DNA of 64,000 nucleotides from Laguncularia racemosa (Eukaryota > Streptophyta > Magnoliopsida > Myrtales > Combretaceae): contig JBBMOL010000195.1 of NCBI GenBank assembly GCA_037954665.1, positions 1,235,088 through 1,299,087 of the forward strand, in the 5' to 3' direction. Made by a program: the position numbers and the translations under genes. Of this stretch, positions 45,240 through 56,960 are shown piece by piece (within the stretch, counting starts at the first letter, position 1; each line of letters starts with the position of its first letter). The notes beneath the pieces are model-generated. The model worked only from the letters and a program-made list of their open reading frames with translations. It ran no database searches and had not been told where the DNA came from.

Positions 45240-46260
45240 TGATCCGTTACATGGTTATTGGGAGGCCCTCCCAATGACAACCGAGCTAGAGCCTAATCGG
45301 AATACAGAGACAGTTTTTGCCACCAAGGATTAGTGATGGAGATGCACGAGGAAAGGAACCGAACTTTACCCAAGGGAGAAGTATCACATTTATTCACATA
45401 ATCAAGCTTCAAAGAGGATCCCGTCGGAGAAAACCGGCCTTACATGGAGGTCAGAAGGCTGACACGGTTCGGGCCACGCGCCCCTTGACCGTGGCACAGG
45501 GCCTGAAGGCTTTGTCACAGAATCTGTCACGGTTCCCGGGCCACGGCTGAGAAAGGCCCTGCAAGGTCCTGTCACAGACTCTGAAACGGTTCCCCGGTTC
45601 GGCTCGGGGACACGGCTTGCAGAACTTTCACATGAAGGGTTACACGAGTTAAAGACACGGTTGGCCACACGGCCGGTTGCCTTTGTACTACATCGTCACA
45701 TGTTTCAGACGGAATTTTATTATTTATTCCATCGTTGTGCCGCAATCCCCCTCCTCAGATTTTTTTTCCCCTTTCCCTCCCCAGGTCAACACACCTGTAC
45801 AAAACCATTAAATCCAAAAAACGCAAAAAGAAACCCACCAAATCCAATCCCCCCACCCTGCCTCCCCATCTATAAATGTCTTTAGTACTCCCGGTCGACG
45901 CTCTAGAGACTTATGAGGACACCAGGTTTTGTTATGAATACACATTTTGAGAGCCCTCTCTCTCCTTTGTTCCTTTTGCGAAAGAACCTCCTTTCCGATT
46001 TCCTTCGATACTAAAACGCTCTGGGCGAAGTCATCGCTTGATAACTTAAGCCGTTTACATAATGACTTGCATAAGCGTGTGGTTGGTCTCTGGTCTTTTT
46101 TGTCTCCCTAGGTGGCACTATTATCAGGTGAGATATACAAGCATTCGATAAGAGAAGAGGGTTATTAGCTGACTTAGTGTAAATCTTGTCAACCCCACAG
46201 GACGGTGAACAGACCCAGTAGCGACTCTGATCCTCCTTAGCCGTGTACCCAAACATACTA
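45240..46260 (+). repeat. 3' LTR of element C (right edge approximate)
   Basis: Starts TGATCCGTTACATGG. Shared with the 5' LTR are the AAGGGAGAA...TATTCACATAATC block, the CCGGCCTT...TGGAGG block, the GACACGG cluster, CAGAACTTTCA, TTGTACTACA and ACATGTTTCAGACGGAAT. After about 46080 the match is weak. Confidence 0.6.
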
Positions 46261-46483
46261 TATGTCAGCGACCGTTCGACGAAACACTAGTAGCCCCACA
46301 CTCGAAGTCGCAGTAAGCCCAACCATGGTGCGTGACGACCATCTTAAGTCCGACTCGTAACCTTGCCAGCGAGAGTTGAAGCCTACCCCTGATATGAGCT
46401 CTCCCTCGCCACGACACACCCGCCATCCACCATTCTCTCTCTTCCGCCGCCACCACGCTCCCTTCGTTCGTCTGTATCGTCTC

Positions 46484-47310
46484 GCTTTTTGGGCTCCACC
46501 CCAATTTTCAATTCATCCTGTAATTATGTTGTTTCCAGGACCCCATCCCCCACGACACCCCCCCATAAGTATCCACCCTAAAAGTGGTTTCGTTTATATT
46601 ATTGTAATTCTTAGTGAACTGTTTTACCCTACAAGGGCAGCAAGTATAATACTTGCTTTAATAAGGATTTTTGCGAGAGAATTTTTCATAATTGACACTT
46701 CACATATTTTACAGTGTAGGGTTTAGGTTTCTTCCTAAATTCATGTTCTATCTAATTTCAATCCTAAGAATTGTGTATTGTGGTGAGTGCTATATAGGGG
46801 AAATGAGTAAGTTATTTTGCATTTTCTTATTGTTATGTTTCTTGCCCCTTTTCATACTTAGCTGAAGTCTTATTAGGGTTGGATTGAAGTCTTTCTTGGT
46901 CTTGCATTTGATGACCTACTGCATTTGTAATCAAAACTATTACGTACTAATTGATTGGTTTATTTGAGCTACTTGTTAATTACCCTTCATTATTTTTTCT
47001 CATTTGAACCATGTGAATCTATCTCCTTTTGCTGAAAAGTGAATTACAATCATTGTTTTTGTTGAATTTAGTATTATTTCACAAGTGATTAGTATTATAA
47101 GAGTATTTAGTGATCAGTTCGTTGAGGAAATATATCATTGTGTGTATTTCATTTCATGGAATATATCATTGACGGTTCTACTACTTGCATTTAGGTTTTC
47201 TTCGCATAACATAATTACTCCAAATTGATACCCCGAATGGACCTTATCTGTTTGAGAAATTGCCTTAGTGGGTTTTTTTGCTTGTGCTTAATTTCTTTTA
47301 GACACCATCA
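46484..47310 (+). repeat. 5' LTR of element A, right piece
   Basis: Resumes at TTTTTGGGCTCC and matches 58040-58754 closely (AATTGTG...GTGAGTGC, GGTTGGATTGAAGTC, TTCATGGAATATATCATT). It ends CACCATCA at 47310. Confidence 0.8.
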
Positions 47311-47316
47311 TTAATT

Positions 47317-47328
47317 TGGTATCAGAGC
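47317..47328 (+). other. Primer-binding site, initiator-Met (element A)
   Basis: TGGTATCAGAGC, a perfect 12-base match, 6 bp after the LTR end. Confidence 0.85.
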
Positions 47329-48213
47329 TGCTCATACTTGGTTCTTTTCAATTAATGATCACGTGGTGTTAATGGAGATTGGTTATAGATCTTGAGAATA
47401 TGTCGCCCTTGTCATAAGATTGGCGAAAGCTTAGTTTGATTAACATTGTCTATTTGTCTTTCAAATTGGTTTTACTTGTGCTTTTAGATCTTGGTTTTAG
47501 GCATATCATCCTTTTGGTATCAAAGCGTAGGTATAAAAGAGAAGCGGTTTTATGTGTTGGTTGTTTTTTAATTTGTCATGTTCAATCTTAGGGTTCCTTA
47601 GAATTGCGCTGATCCGAAATTATGATGTTGTAAATTGTGTTGATAATTGTCTTGATGAGAAGTGAATTTGATGCTTCGTTGATGTTGAATTGAACAAGAT
47701 TGTTGTAGCTCTGGTGAGTTGATCATTTTCGTGAAAGGGAGGAGGAGTAATGAGTTGAAGTGTATTTTGATCCAGATTTCCGAATTTGAAAATGATCCTT
47801 ATTTTTGAGGGAGTGGCGATTATACATCTCATGACTGTTGATTTCGGAATTATTTAAGTGTATAGTTGCTTCTAATTTTCAGTAATTCCACCAATTGCTG
47901 TGGTTGGAATTATATGAAAGCTATTTGATTTCACAAAACAACGGTGACAGAAATGTTATTGTGGTGCTTCAACCTTTGAATTCTGAGAAGTTGCTTCTTA
48001 CCAATTGGTGGAAAGGCTACAATAAGTGAAAAACCATTTGATTTGAGAATATGAGCTGCTTTTAACAGTTGCAGGTTAGAAATTGTGTTTAAAGTGGTAG
48101 GATGACACGTTGTTAGAAGTGTGTGTTGTGGGTGCATTGTATGTGCTACACGTGAGCTGAAGCGAGTGTGTTGTTGCTTTGTGTTTGTGAGTTAGAGGCC
48201 AAGGGTATGGTAT
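47329..48213 (+). other. Leader of element A, left part
   Basis: T/G-rich untranslated leader, interrupted at 48213 by element D and resumed at 55632. A second primer-like word (TGGTATCAAAGC) occurs near 47516. Minus-strand frames at 47620-48137 are shadows. Confidence 0.55.
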
Positions 48214-49151
48214 TGAATTCAACACCCACGCCAACCGTGACGAAAACCCAATACCAATACGTGTCGGAATATTCGTTACCTAAGAGCCTAAACACCTAAA
48301 GTGTGAAACCGTCGAACCCGTTGTCTATAAGTCGCACGCACAATCGAACCTCTACGGTTATTAATGTGAAGACGCCCACAATCGGGATACATGAAAGGAC
48401 CGATTGATAAGTCGGCGATGAAACGCCTACGGAAATAAATCCGACTAAATACAGTTCTAGTTAGTTCTTGATAGAAACCAAGAGGTAGGAGCTCTCAATG
48501 ATGCTTAGTAATGTGTCTATGCTGTATCATTCTATATTCTGTATTTCTACCCATAGGAGTGCTTATATTAGGGGTTTTGTGCAATGCGTAAGCATTTATG
48601 CCAAAACGAACTCATAACTTAGATAAGTTGTTCGTAAAACACCAAAATCAGAACAGGAGTAGAAAAGCTGTGCGGCGTTAAACATGGAAGGCCGGTGGCC
48701 TTGAGCCGGCCTTGAAATCAGATACACTGCTGGTAGCCTCTACTATCTAGAATAAGATATCTTTCTGAGGATTTGCATTGAACTCCCAAGTACCACGGAC
48801 CGTGCCTTTTAGCCGTATATGTGTCTGGCCCCGTTGTATGAATTATTGTGTTCAATCTTGAGTATTCCTACAACCCGGCGCGTGCCTTAAAGAATGACAC
48901 GCCCTCTTATCGCCGTGGTTCGGTTTTGTCTTTTACAAGAGCGAGCAAGGGTTAAGTTCCCATGGTTGTTCCAATGCGTTCTTCCAACTTCATGATTGCT
49001 CCAACCTTTCTGGCTTCATGGAGACATCCTTTTTCCTACCCGTTTAAAGTGCTTCCTTGAGTCGTCCGTCGACTTCTTGTGATCGGTTCCAAGCCGACTT
49101 CAAGGAGGATCCACATTCCTTCTTCTAGCTCGCTCTCATATATTGGATTCA
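48214..49151 (-). repeat. 3' LTR of element D
   Basis: A 938-bp direct-repeat partner of 54682-55631. Preceded (on the minus strand) by the purine tract AAGAGGAGGGGGAAGA at 49167-49152. Confidence 0.78.
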
Positions 49152-49167
49152 TCTTCCCCCTCCTCTT
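49152..49167 (-). other. Polypurine tract (element D)
   Basis: Minus strand AAGAGGAGGGGGAAGA, 16 of 16 purines, directly upstream of the LTR start TGAATCCA. It fixes the element's orientation. Confidence 0.8.
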
Positions 49168-49699
49168 GAAAAGGTTTGTCCCACGAAATCATCACCTACA
49201 TCAAACAGGGACTCAGATCAAGTAACAGTAAATGTGAGCACTTGACTGTTACTCACCAGGGCAAAAATCTATCTTTATGCATTATCGTTGATGCGACTCA
49301 AGAATTTGTATAATGTTTCCATCGCCCGTTAGGGAAGTAGGTTTAGATTTGACGCTGCAGGGTAAACCGCTCTTTGCGCATGTGAACCAAACCAATTCTA
49401 GTTCGCAAAACGCTTGTCGTACAAACCTTGTTGGCTTGTCTTCACTTTCTGCTCTGTCTCTCGCTCAATGTTTAGCCTTGCCTTCGTTCATGGTTCTGTT
49501 TTAAAAAATTTAGGCCCTTCTTCTTGCATCTAAATTGCATACTCAGAACCAGGCCAAAGGTGATAAATCATAGGAGGTTAGCGGCTAATTCTAAAACCAT
49601 ACACAATCTCAAAAGGAGGTAAATTTAGTAGCAGAATGAATGTATGGTTATAAGAAATAATTCAAACATGCGGCCAAATCAATACTCCCAACTTTTTTT
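49168..49699 (-). other. Region between integrase core and polypurine tract (element D)
   Basis: By position it would encode the integrase C-terminus. About 49170-49180 fits the short tail before the purine tract seen in related elements. No frame is kept. Confidence 0.35.
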
Positions 49700-49910
49700 A
49701 TTCTTTTTAATTACAGCCTCTCAAAATGGTGGATAAGGGTTCAACATTTACTACCTCAGTTTTGACCATCAGTCTGGGATGACAAGTTAGTAGAAAACAA
49801 TAACATAGGTTTCCTACTTAGCCTACAAGGTCTTCCAAAGTAGCTCACAGAACTTAGCATACCTATCTGATACATTGTTCTAGGCATACCATGCAAATCG
49901 GCACAACTTC
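49700..49910 (-). pseudogene. Integrase core remnant (element D)
   Basis: On the minus strand, reading with frameshifts, 49900-49820 gives LHGMPRTM and a remnant of the D-R-D-A-K-F motif, followed by a FW-like pair; 49790-49715 gives TCHP, TDGQ, EVVN and STIL in order. This is the region holding the second Asp and the Glu of the catalytic triad of Ty3/gypsy integrases. The frame changes at least three times. Confidence 0.65.
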
Positions 49911-51239
49911 CCTAAAGAATAAATTAGCAATATTAACAAGCATCATCACATTATGTGACAGAGGAATTGAATGGTGCCTCATTGTTAGGGAGAATCTATC
50001 AACAACTACAAAAATAGATGAATCTCGATCATGTCTTAGACCTGGTAAACATAATACAAATCATTTAGAAACATCTACCTAAGGTTCATGAAGGAATGGG
50101 GAAGTGGGTGGTAAGCCCTTGAGCGTTGGACCCTAGACTTTTCGCTTGCTTTTCACGTGACAGCATCGCTCACAATCCTACTCAAACATCTCATTTCAGA
50201 TGTGAGGACAAATAGAGTGTTCCTGCGAATACCCCTAGGTTTTAACTACTCAAGTGTCCCATAAACTCCTCATATGTCGTCTCCTCATGAGTAATTCTCG
50301 TATAAAGAAAAAAATTGGAATGCATTATATTTATATAATACACAGTTTTTACTCTCCCTAAATCAGGAATAAAATCCTCATGTTTTATAAAATTTACCAT
50401 GCCCACTCTTCTCAACATCTGCTCATACTCCTAACAAGAAATCTCGGCATCAGCGCATATAATTCTTATAATGTGCTAAAACCAAGCAGTCTAAAACTAA
50501 GAGTAGAAATAAGAGTATACCTTATAGAAAAGTGCATCAACCACACATTTTTCTTTACCTTGCCTTGTAGTGGATGACATTGGAGGCAAAATGTTTTCAG
50601 ATGAACTCACCTAAGAGCATGCCTTTTGTTCAGCTTGTGTTGCCCCTTTCATAGTACTTCTAAAGATTCATGAATTCAAATGTGGATCACGAAACTCTTT
50701 TGGCCACTGGTAGTGTCATTCTGCCCATCCGTCTCCCCAGGGCTCGAACCAATGAACTTTAAATCCTTGTCGTATGTCAGGGTAGTTCAAGTTGCCCCAC
50801 TTAGCTTCTCGCTAAAGAATGCAAATCGGGTCCTTAGCTCATGCATATAAGCACTTCTACTATACCTTATGCCTGAGGGTCATCACACTACTTCAATTTT
50901 CAAACGTTTTTGCCTAAGTTAGGTTTTAAGCTTGTATTGGTGTCTGAGTCTGAGTATTTTAAGCGTTTGAATGGCCTTTACTATGGTGTCCTCTTCCCCA
51001 TCTGAACCCCAACTTTCTTCTTAATTATCCTCAGTAAGTGTGCATGCAATGGTGCGGAAAATCCTTCACAAATCTCCTCACTAAAATCCTCGGCTAGTTC
51101 CTTGGTAAAACTCGCTGCATTACTTACATTGGTTGGAATTGGCCATTCTTAGGATCCACGAACCTTTTCCTCATCAACCAGTATTTCCTGCGCACTAACA
51201 CAAACCAGCGAAGAATAACACAGATTTATCTGTACAAAA
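49911..51239 (-). pseudogene. RNase H to integrase N-terminus region (element D), unreadable
   Basis: Position predicts RNase H and the integrase zinc region. I could not read a convincing motif. Plus-strand frames here are shadows. Confidence 0.3.
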
Positions 51240-51717
51240 AGTGCACTTCTTGAGGTTAGCATTATTTAATTGTTCTCTTTCGAAGCTCTTCTAAACATAC
51301 CTCAAGTGAGACATATGATCTTCAAAACGTCTTGACTGTCTAAAAAGAATTTCATCAAATCTAAGACAACCACACATATTCCAATTAAAAGTCCTCAACT
51401 AACGAGTTCATTAGTCTCTCATAAAAGTATTAGGTTTTTGGCATGAAGTTTAATAGAAAGGACATTACTAAACCACTCATATAATCCATATTTTCTGTAT
51501 TATATGCTGGTTTTCCATTAATCACCTTCTTTCATTCTGTTATTTCGGTGATTTCCGCTCTTTTCAGATTCAATTGTAGAAAAGACTCTAGAACACCATT
51601 GTAACTCATATCTAACATGTAATCTAAGCGTGGAATGGGATGGCGATACTTTACAGTAATGTTGTGATGCGTGCGACAGTCAAACACACAGTCTCCATGT
51701 CCCATCTTCATAGGCAC
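51240..51717 (-). pseudogene. Reverse transcriptase remnant (element D)
   Basis: The minus-strand frame 51717-51532 is the best preserved: HHNITVKYRHPIPRLDYMLD, the plant Ty3/gypsy RT segment before the palm. Further along (51540-51250) broken frames give WKTSI, a GLYEW-like segment, an ST-to-RLMN segment near 51415, HMSHLR near 51310 and EELRKR near 51285. The catalytic Y-x-D-D is degraded. The enzyme is dead, but the family and orientation are clear. Confidence 0.75.
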
Positions 51718-54662
51718 CTATATATTCATATGGAACTGCACCATGGATCTCATCCGCCCGTCCTCTCATCACCTCCGCTACCCACTTACCCTACACCTTT
51801 CTTCCTCAGCTCGACTGCCTTTTTGGTTCCCTTTCCACTGTCCTCACTTCCGGTTCCCTGCTACCCCCTAATATGCTGGCCTTGTTTGGGAATCGATGCT
51901 CCCCTGGGTACACCACGCCGCGTCACCCAATACTGGTCGTCGAATACCACGAATAGCGTGGTTATCCCTTTACGGAATCTCCTCAGCGAAACGACCTCTC
52001 TTCAAGTCATGCTCAAGAGGACAGACAACCACACTAGGCAAAGAGTTAGATAGTTCGTTAGTACTCAAACAGTGTTTCTTTAAAAAACAACAACAAAATA
52101 GGTTGCCTCATCACTAACGCTATCCCTTACTCACACTCGAGTCGCTGCTTCGCCACACAACTCTCCTTTTGCAAGGCTGCACTCTCATTTTCATCACCAC
52201 CCAAAGTTGTCCCCCTTCAACTTAGGCTCTCACAATCTTTCCTAGCCGTCCTCTCTTTTTCCTTTTGATATTGACTTTCTGTATTCCTTTTTCTTTTCAT
52301 TGTCTTTTGCTCTCTCACTCTCCCTTGACTTGTACTCACCTTATGTTTTGCAATCCACGACTGTTGTAGCCTACATACTGTTTCATCATATTAAATTGTT
52401 TAGGTCGTTTTACGCGTTTTAAGATTTAAGCCTTTTTCATTAGTGATAGCAAGCGTATTACTTGTTAGAAAAGCCATCAATGAACAAACTTCTATCAAAT
52501 TGCTATGGCATCCCAACAACGATGCTCATGGTACATGCTTGCATATGGCACTACTTACATCATTAATACTCTCATCCTCATTCCTTCCAATGCGTAAGGA
52601 AAAACTAATTAATGGCTTGCTTACTCACCTTAGTCTCTCTACTATCATTAAACACTGCCAATATGTTTTATGGACATCCTAGAGGTGTCTAAGTTTTAGC
52701 ACCAAGCCTCTCAATTTAGTGAAATTACTCATACTACACTTGGTGAACTCTCCTCTTTCTATGATAAAATTCTTATGTGGATCTCCTAGATAATCATCTA
52801 GTATGAAATTATTTTCTCTCTTTCCTCTACCTTCCTCTTCTTTCCTTTACATGCACATTCCATCGCGCGCTTCACTATTTGCCTCTAGCCTTCCCGTGCA
52901 GGCTCACCCTCATCATCATAGCATCCATCTAGGATGGAGGATATTCATCTTCTCACGATCCCCCTCTGTCTCTTTACTATACCTAATCACGAAAATGTCA
53001 TCACACGCCTATTTGGTCATTGACTGCTTCTTGGCCCTCTACATTGCGCCTTTTAAAGCATCTAATGTCACGATTTCTGAAGTTTAAAAGATTCAGGGTT
53101 AACCTGCTGTTACCAGGAAGTTAGACACCCACTTGCACTCAGCTCCCCTTCTGGTTTGGTGGGTGTAAAGGCTTTTCTTGTTTTTCTATTGGTTGGTTTC
53201 TTCAACCAGTGAGTTATGATCCATTACCCTGTGGGAAAACCGTGCATTACTACAACCTTTCCTCTTGTGCTGCGTTCTTAAACCTTTATAGCCATATGGA
53301 CCATATCCCCAATTCTACATTATGCTCGCAATTTAACAACATTTTGAATCTCCCTATTCAATAACCCGCAAGAAAGCTAGCAGGTTGCCTCTCTATCCTC
53401 CTTACATTCGCCCTGATCTTAGTAACTTCTCTCCTTGAAATTACTCATCCACAACTTCGGCTTCCTACTGCCACTAAGAGCTTCTGCATATTGTTGTTGC
53501 AATTCACGATAGTAATACGCAGGCACAAACCGCTTCTTCATCACTGCCCTTCCCATCTCTTCCCTCTCCTTCTTCTATTAACATAGTTGATCTCCAGCAC
53601 ACTATAGCATAATCCCGGAAACTACTCCAGACTGCCCGGCAGCATGTTTCACTTCTTTCTCCCACTATAGTTATAAACAAATCAGAAACCACCATCTATC
53701 CTTCTTCTCCCACTCTAAATACGCCTCGGGATATTCTTCCTTGGAAAGGAAGGATCTGCATCTGTAGATGTTTGCTCAATGATCATCCTCTCTAATTCCT
53801 ATCTCCTTATCTTTTCCACCAATCTCCTAGTTTCTCTATTCTGACCACCTATCTAGCCTCTATAACTTCCGGAAGAAGGCTCATACAAAGTTCATTCTAT
53901 CCGACATTTCATCTCTACCCTCGGTTCTCTACTTAGAACGACTCTCCCTTCTCTACGCCTTTGGAATACGTTTGTGGGTTGCTCTAAGTCTTTTGCTACT
54001 ACTCATCTCATGAATTTGTTCCTCTATCCCCTCTTGGAAATCCTCTGCATCCTCACCCCTCAACGGCACCCATATAATATCCTAGCATCAAACCTTTTCC
54101 CTTTCACTTCAGGGAATGTCTCTGTCTCGACTCCTTGTCCCTACAGAAACCAGATTATCCTACTATACAAATTTTATAATTAATTAACACTACGGATACT
54201 ACACCTCCTTACTGTTTCGCTCAAATGATGATACACACAGGTCACTGGTGTATTCTCACAACACAATGATGATATCCAACTACGCCAAATTCCCTTCTCA
54301 ATTCTATAGGGAACTAACCCAAAAATACACCATTCCATCCGTTTAGAATTCAAAAAACAAATCTTGGGTTCGCTAAATTCTTCCTTTTTTTTTTTATGCG
54401 ATTTTTTTTTTTGTTTTTTATGTTGCTCTTGTTTCATCGTTTCTCTTTTCTGTTTCCTTCTTTTTGTTTTTGTGTCGTGAATTCTTTCTTTCTTTTTCTT
54501 TTTTTTGTAATAACAACATGACTAGGAAATCAATTACACTATCAAAAGAACTCAATTAATGAATTTCGAATTTGAATGCTAACAATGGATATGAACGATT
54601 GGAGTTAGGGTTTTGATGTTACCTTCCTTAAACCCGATAACTTTGATGTTTTAAAACACTAA
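51718..54662 (-). pseudogene. gag/protease region of element D, unreadable
   Basis: Lies between the primer site and RT. C/T-rich on the plus strand with T runs at 54386-54418 and 54480-54508. Open frames on both strands (for example 51640-52053 plus, 54437-54180 minus) have no recognisable domain. A Lys-rich stretch at 54437-54380 minus reflects the T runs. Confidence 0.35.
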
Positions 54663-54681
54663 GCAGACTGACTACCAAAAT
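54663..54681 (-). other. Eroded primer-binding site (element D)
   Basis: The minus strand reads ATTTTGGTAGTCAGTCTGC, similar to an ATTTTGGTATCAGAGC-type initiator-Met site with a few changes. Confidence 0.45.
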
Positions 54682-55631
54682 CGATACAAACCACGCCAAC
54701 CCGTGATATGAAATCCCATACCAATACGTTCGGAAGATTCGTTACCAGAAGACACCCAAACACACTTAAAGTGGAAACCGCGACCGTTGTCATAAGCGAG
54801 AACAAGACTTTGGTATAATGTTTTTGAGAGTATGCCACAATCGGGAAATGAAAGGCCCGCCAACCGAATTGATAAGTCTCCGATCGGATGAACGCCACGG
54901 CAATTTATCCGATAAGTTTCTAGTTTGTTCTTGAAGAACGCCAAGGAGGAGCCTCTCTTTACAAGATGTTATAATGTTTTCTAGATGTATGCTTCTATAT
55001 TCTGTATTCTTGCCCGCCTAGGAAGATTATATTAGTACGCGTTTATACAATGGCTTATTGAACATTTAAAGCCAAAAACGTCCATAACTTAGATAAGTTG
55101 CGTTAATACAAATGACAGACAAAAATAACTCGAACAAGAAAGCCGACGGGGGTGGCACCATCACGGTTGTTAAACATAAAGGCCGGCGGCCTTGTGCTCG
55201 GTCCTTGATGAGTATATCAACGGCCGTCTTTGTTGATTGTACTTCTAGATGTAGTATCTTTTTGTGGATTTGCTTGACTCCTACACGGCCATGGCCTTTT
55301 TAGCCATGTGTCTGGCCGTGTATGATTTTTGTGCAATCTTGAGATTTCCTACTCCACGGTCGTACATTGCCTTGAAATACACTGCCCTCTTCATCTCGTT
55401 CGCGGTCGTGGACTTGTACATGAGCAAGGGTCTTCCTTTGGTTGTTCCACCTCCGTTCCATCTTCATGATTGCTCAATCCTTTCCGGCCTTCATGGGACA
55501 TCCTTTATCAAACCCAGTTAAGATGCTTCCTTGAGTCGCTTTTCGCTCGACTTCTTGTGATTGGTCAAGCGTGGGCACTTCAAGTGGCATCCACTATTCC
55601 TTCTTCCGGCTTCGACTCTCATATGGATTCA
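54682..55631 (-). repeat. 5' LTR of element D
   Basis: A 950-bp LTR. On the minus strand it begins TGAATCCATATGAGAGTCGA at 55631. It contains CACGGCCATGGCC and GGCCGTGTATGA words near 55283-55326. It pairs with 48214-49151. Confidence 0.78.
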
Positions 55632-56639
55632 ATCAATGTATATGTGGCGTTGTGTGTATGTTGATTGAAGGAAATTGTAATGTGGGTGGTCTTTGAGCAT
55701 TGCAGAGGAAGCAGTAATGTTTTGTGTATCACTTGAGAACTCTAAAGTGCGAAAACTTAAAAAATAACAAAATCAAAAAAAGAAAACTAAACAGTATGTG
55801 AATGTGAGCTACGTTAATGATTTTGGAATTGTGGTTTTTTTTACCAGTTTCCTTGATTTGAAGAGTGTGGAGGTGAATGAGGAAATTATTTCAAATTCAA
55901 AACACCATTTTGTTAAGTTAAGACTAGAAGGTTATTGTGTCGCATAGTTGAGTAAATGGTTATTTTGATATTTGAATTTACTTCTTACTATTTGTAAGAA
56001 GAGGTTGTATTTCTTAAAGTGGTAAATTATAAATTGGGTTGCTACCTTGTCTACAAGTAGTGCATGGATGTTGTGAATGAGTATGTTGTGAGCGACTTGA
56101 ATATGAGATTTGTTAGGTGTGATAAGGAGTGTTGCAATGTGAAGTAAGTTGTGGTTGACTGAAGGATAGTGCACCATAAGTAAATTGGTGATTGTCTGTG
56201 TGTATATGTGGCGGGAAGAGTGTAAATGTGTAAGTAAGGAATTGCCACTTTGTCGAATTTGTGGCATTTGTGGTAGTGCTAAAGGTACTGCACACTGTGG
56301 TTAGTTTAGTTGTAAAAACGTAAGGCAAAAGAAAGAAAAGGAAGGTTTGAGTAGTAGATTTGAATTCAAAAAACAAACATTAAATACGAAGTAGATTGAA
56401 ACTTATTACTTCAAACACTTGTAGTTGAATTTAATTCCTAATCTACTTGATGATGTAGTTGAGGGTGTACGTCATTTATCAGAACTTGGTTGTGTACTTG
56501 AACCGTGTGTAGTGTAAGGGTTAATTATTGTGTTGTTTTGGGTGTTGGAATACAATCATGTTTAGTAAGAATGTTTCATTATACTAACGTATGTGCGTCG
56601 GGCCATTGACTACTTTTACTACTCTTAGTATGATGAATG
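55632..56639 (+). other. Leader of element A, right part
   Basis: Continuation of the leader past element D: T/G-rich, with small shadow frames on the minus strand (56376-55932). By its position it may include an unreadable gag remnant towards the right. Confidence 0.45.
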
Positions 56640-56960
56640 AGGAAATTGTTCCTCATACCTCTTGTAAGGTTCAATGGAAATTCATGTGTCCTTATAATTG
56701 ATGGTGGTAGTTGTACCCAAAGTGGTAAAAGCATCGTTGTATCAAAAAACCAAAAAAATTTCCACTACTCCACATCATGAACCGTAAAATTGCTTTTGGG
56801 TTAGTGATCAGGGGAGTTTGCATGTGACCCAAAAAGCTAAGGTACCTTTCCCGTGGTGGGGGTTTTAAAAACTATGATGAAATTTTGAAAATGTGATATT
56901 TTACCTTTGTGTTCATCCCATATTTTTGGGTTTGGGAGGCCTTGTTTTTATGATAGGAGG
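56640..56960 (+). pseudogene. Protease remnant (element A)
   Basis: The segment LIIDGGSC (DGGS at 56700-56711) is the active-site motif of plant chromovirus proteases. Downstream codons give PH-EP-KLLWVSDQGSLH (about 56770-56820) and KAKVPF (about 56835-56855), then a CDILP-like segment and a GRPCFYD-like end (about 56935-56955), the usual order between protease and RT. Frames shift at several short homopolymers. RT should follow but is missing. Confidence 0.65.

Larger units (their letters stand above)
37687..46260 (+). mobile_element. Element C: decayed plus-strand chromovirus-like element
   Basis: Two similar LTR-like segments, 37687-38523 and 45240 to about 46260, are direct repeats 7.55 kb apart. 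Each starts TGA(C/T)(A/C)CGTTACATGG. The first is followed by an initiator-Met-like primer site. RT (about 42060-42340) and integrase (about 44100-44740) remnants are on the plus strand in the right order. The element sits inside the LTR of element A. Frames are broken every few dozen bases, and C/G homopolymers up to 13 bases (39519-39531) are common. The right edge is uncertain by about 200 bp, and 46261-46483 is unassigned. Confidence 0.65.
48214..55631 (-). mobile_element. Element D: minus-strand chromovirus-like retrotransposon in the leader of element A
   Basis: A 7.4-kb element. Read on the minus strand: 5' LTR (55631-54682), eroded primer site (54681-54663), gag region, RT (about 51717-51240), integrase (about 49910-49700), a perfect 16-base purine tract (49167-49152), 3' LTR (49151-48214). 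The LTRs start TGAATCCA and end ...TTGTATCG/TTGAATTCA. Target duplications are not recognisable. All reading frames are broken except short RT stretches. Another LTR of this family, on the plus strand, opens the window (1-390). Confidence 0.75.

Noticed and set aside
51640..52053. 137-residue plus-strand frame in element D
   Set aside because: It overlaps the minus-strand RT remnant, which has clear motifs; it is a shadow.
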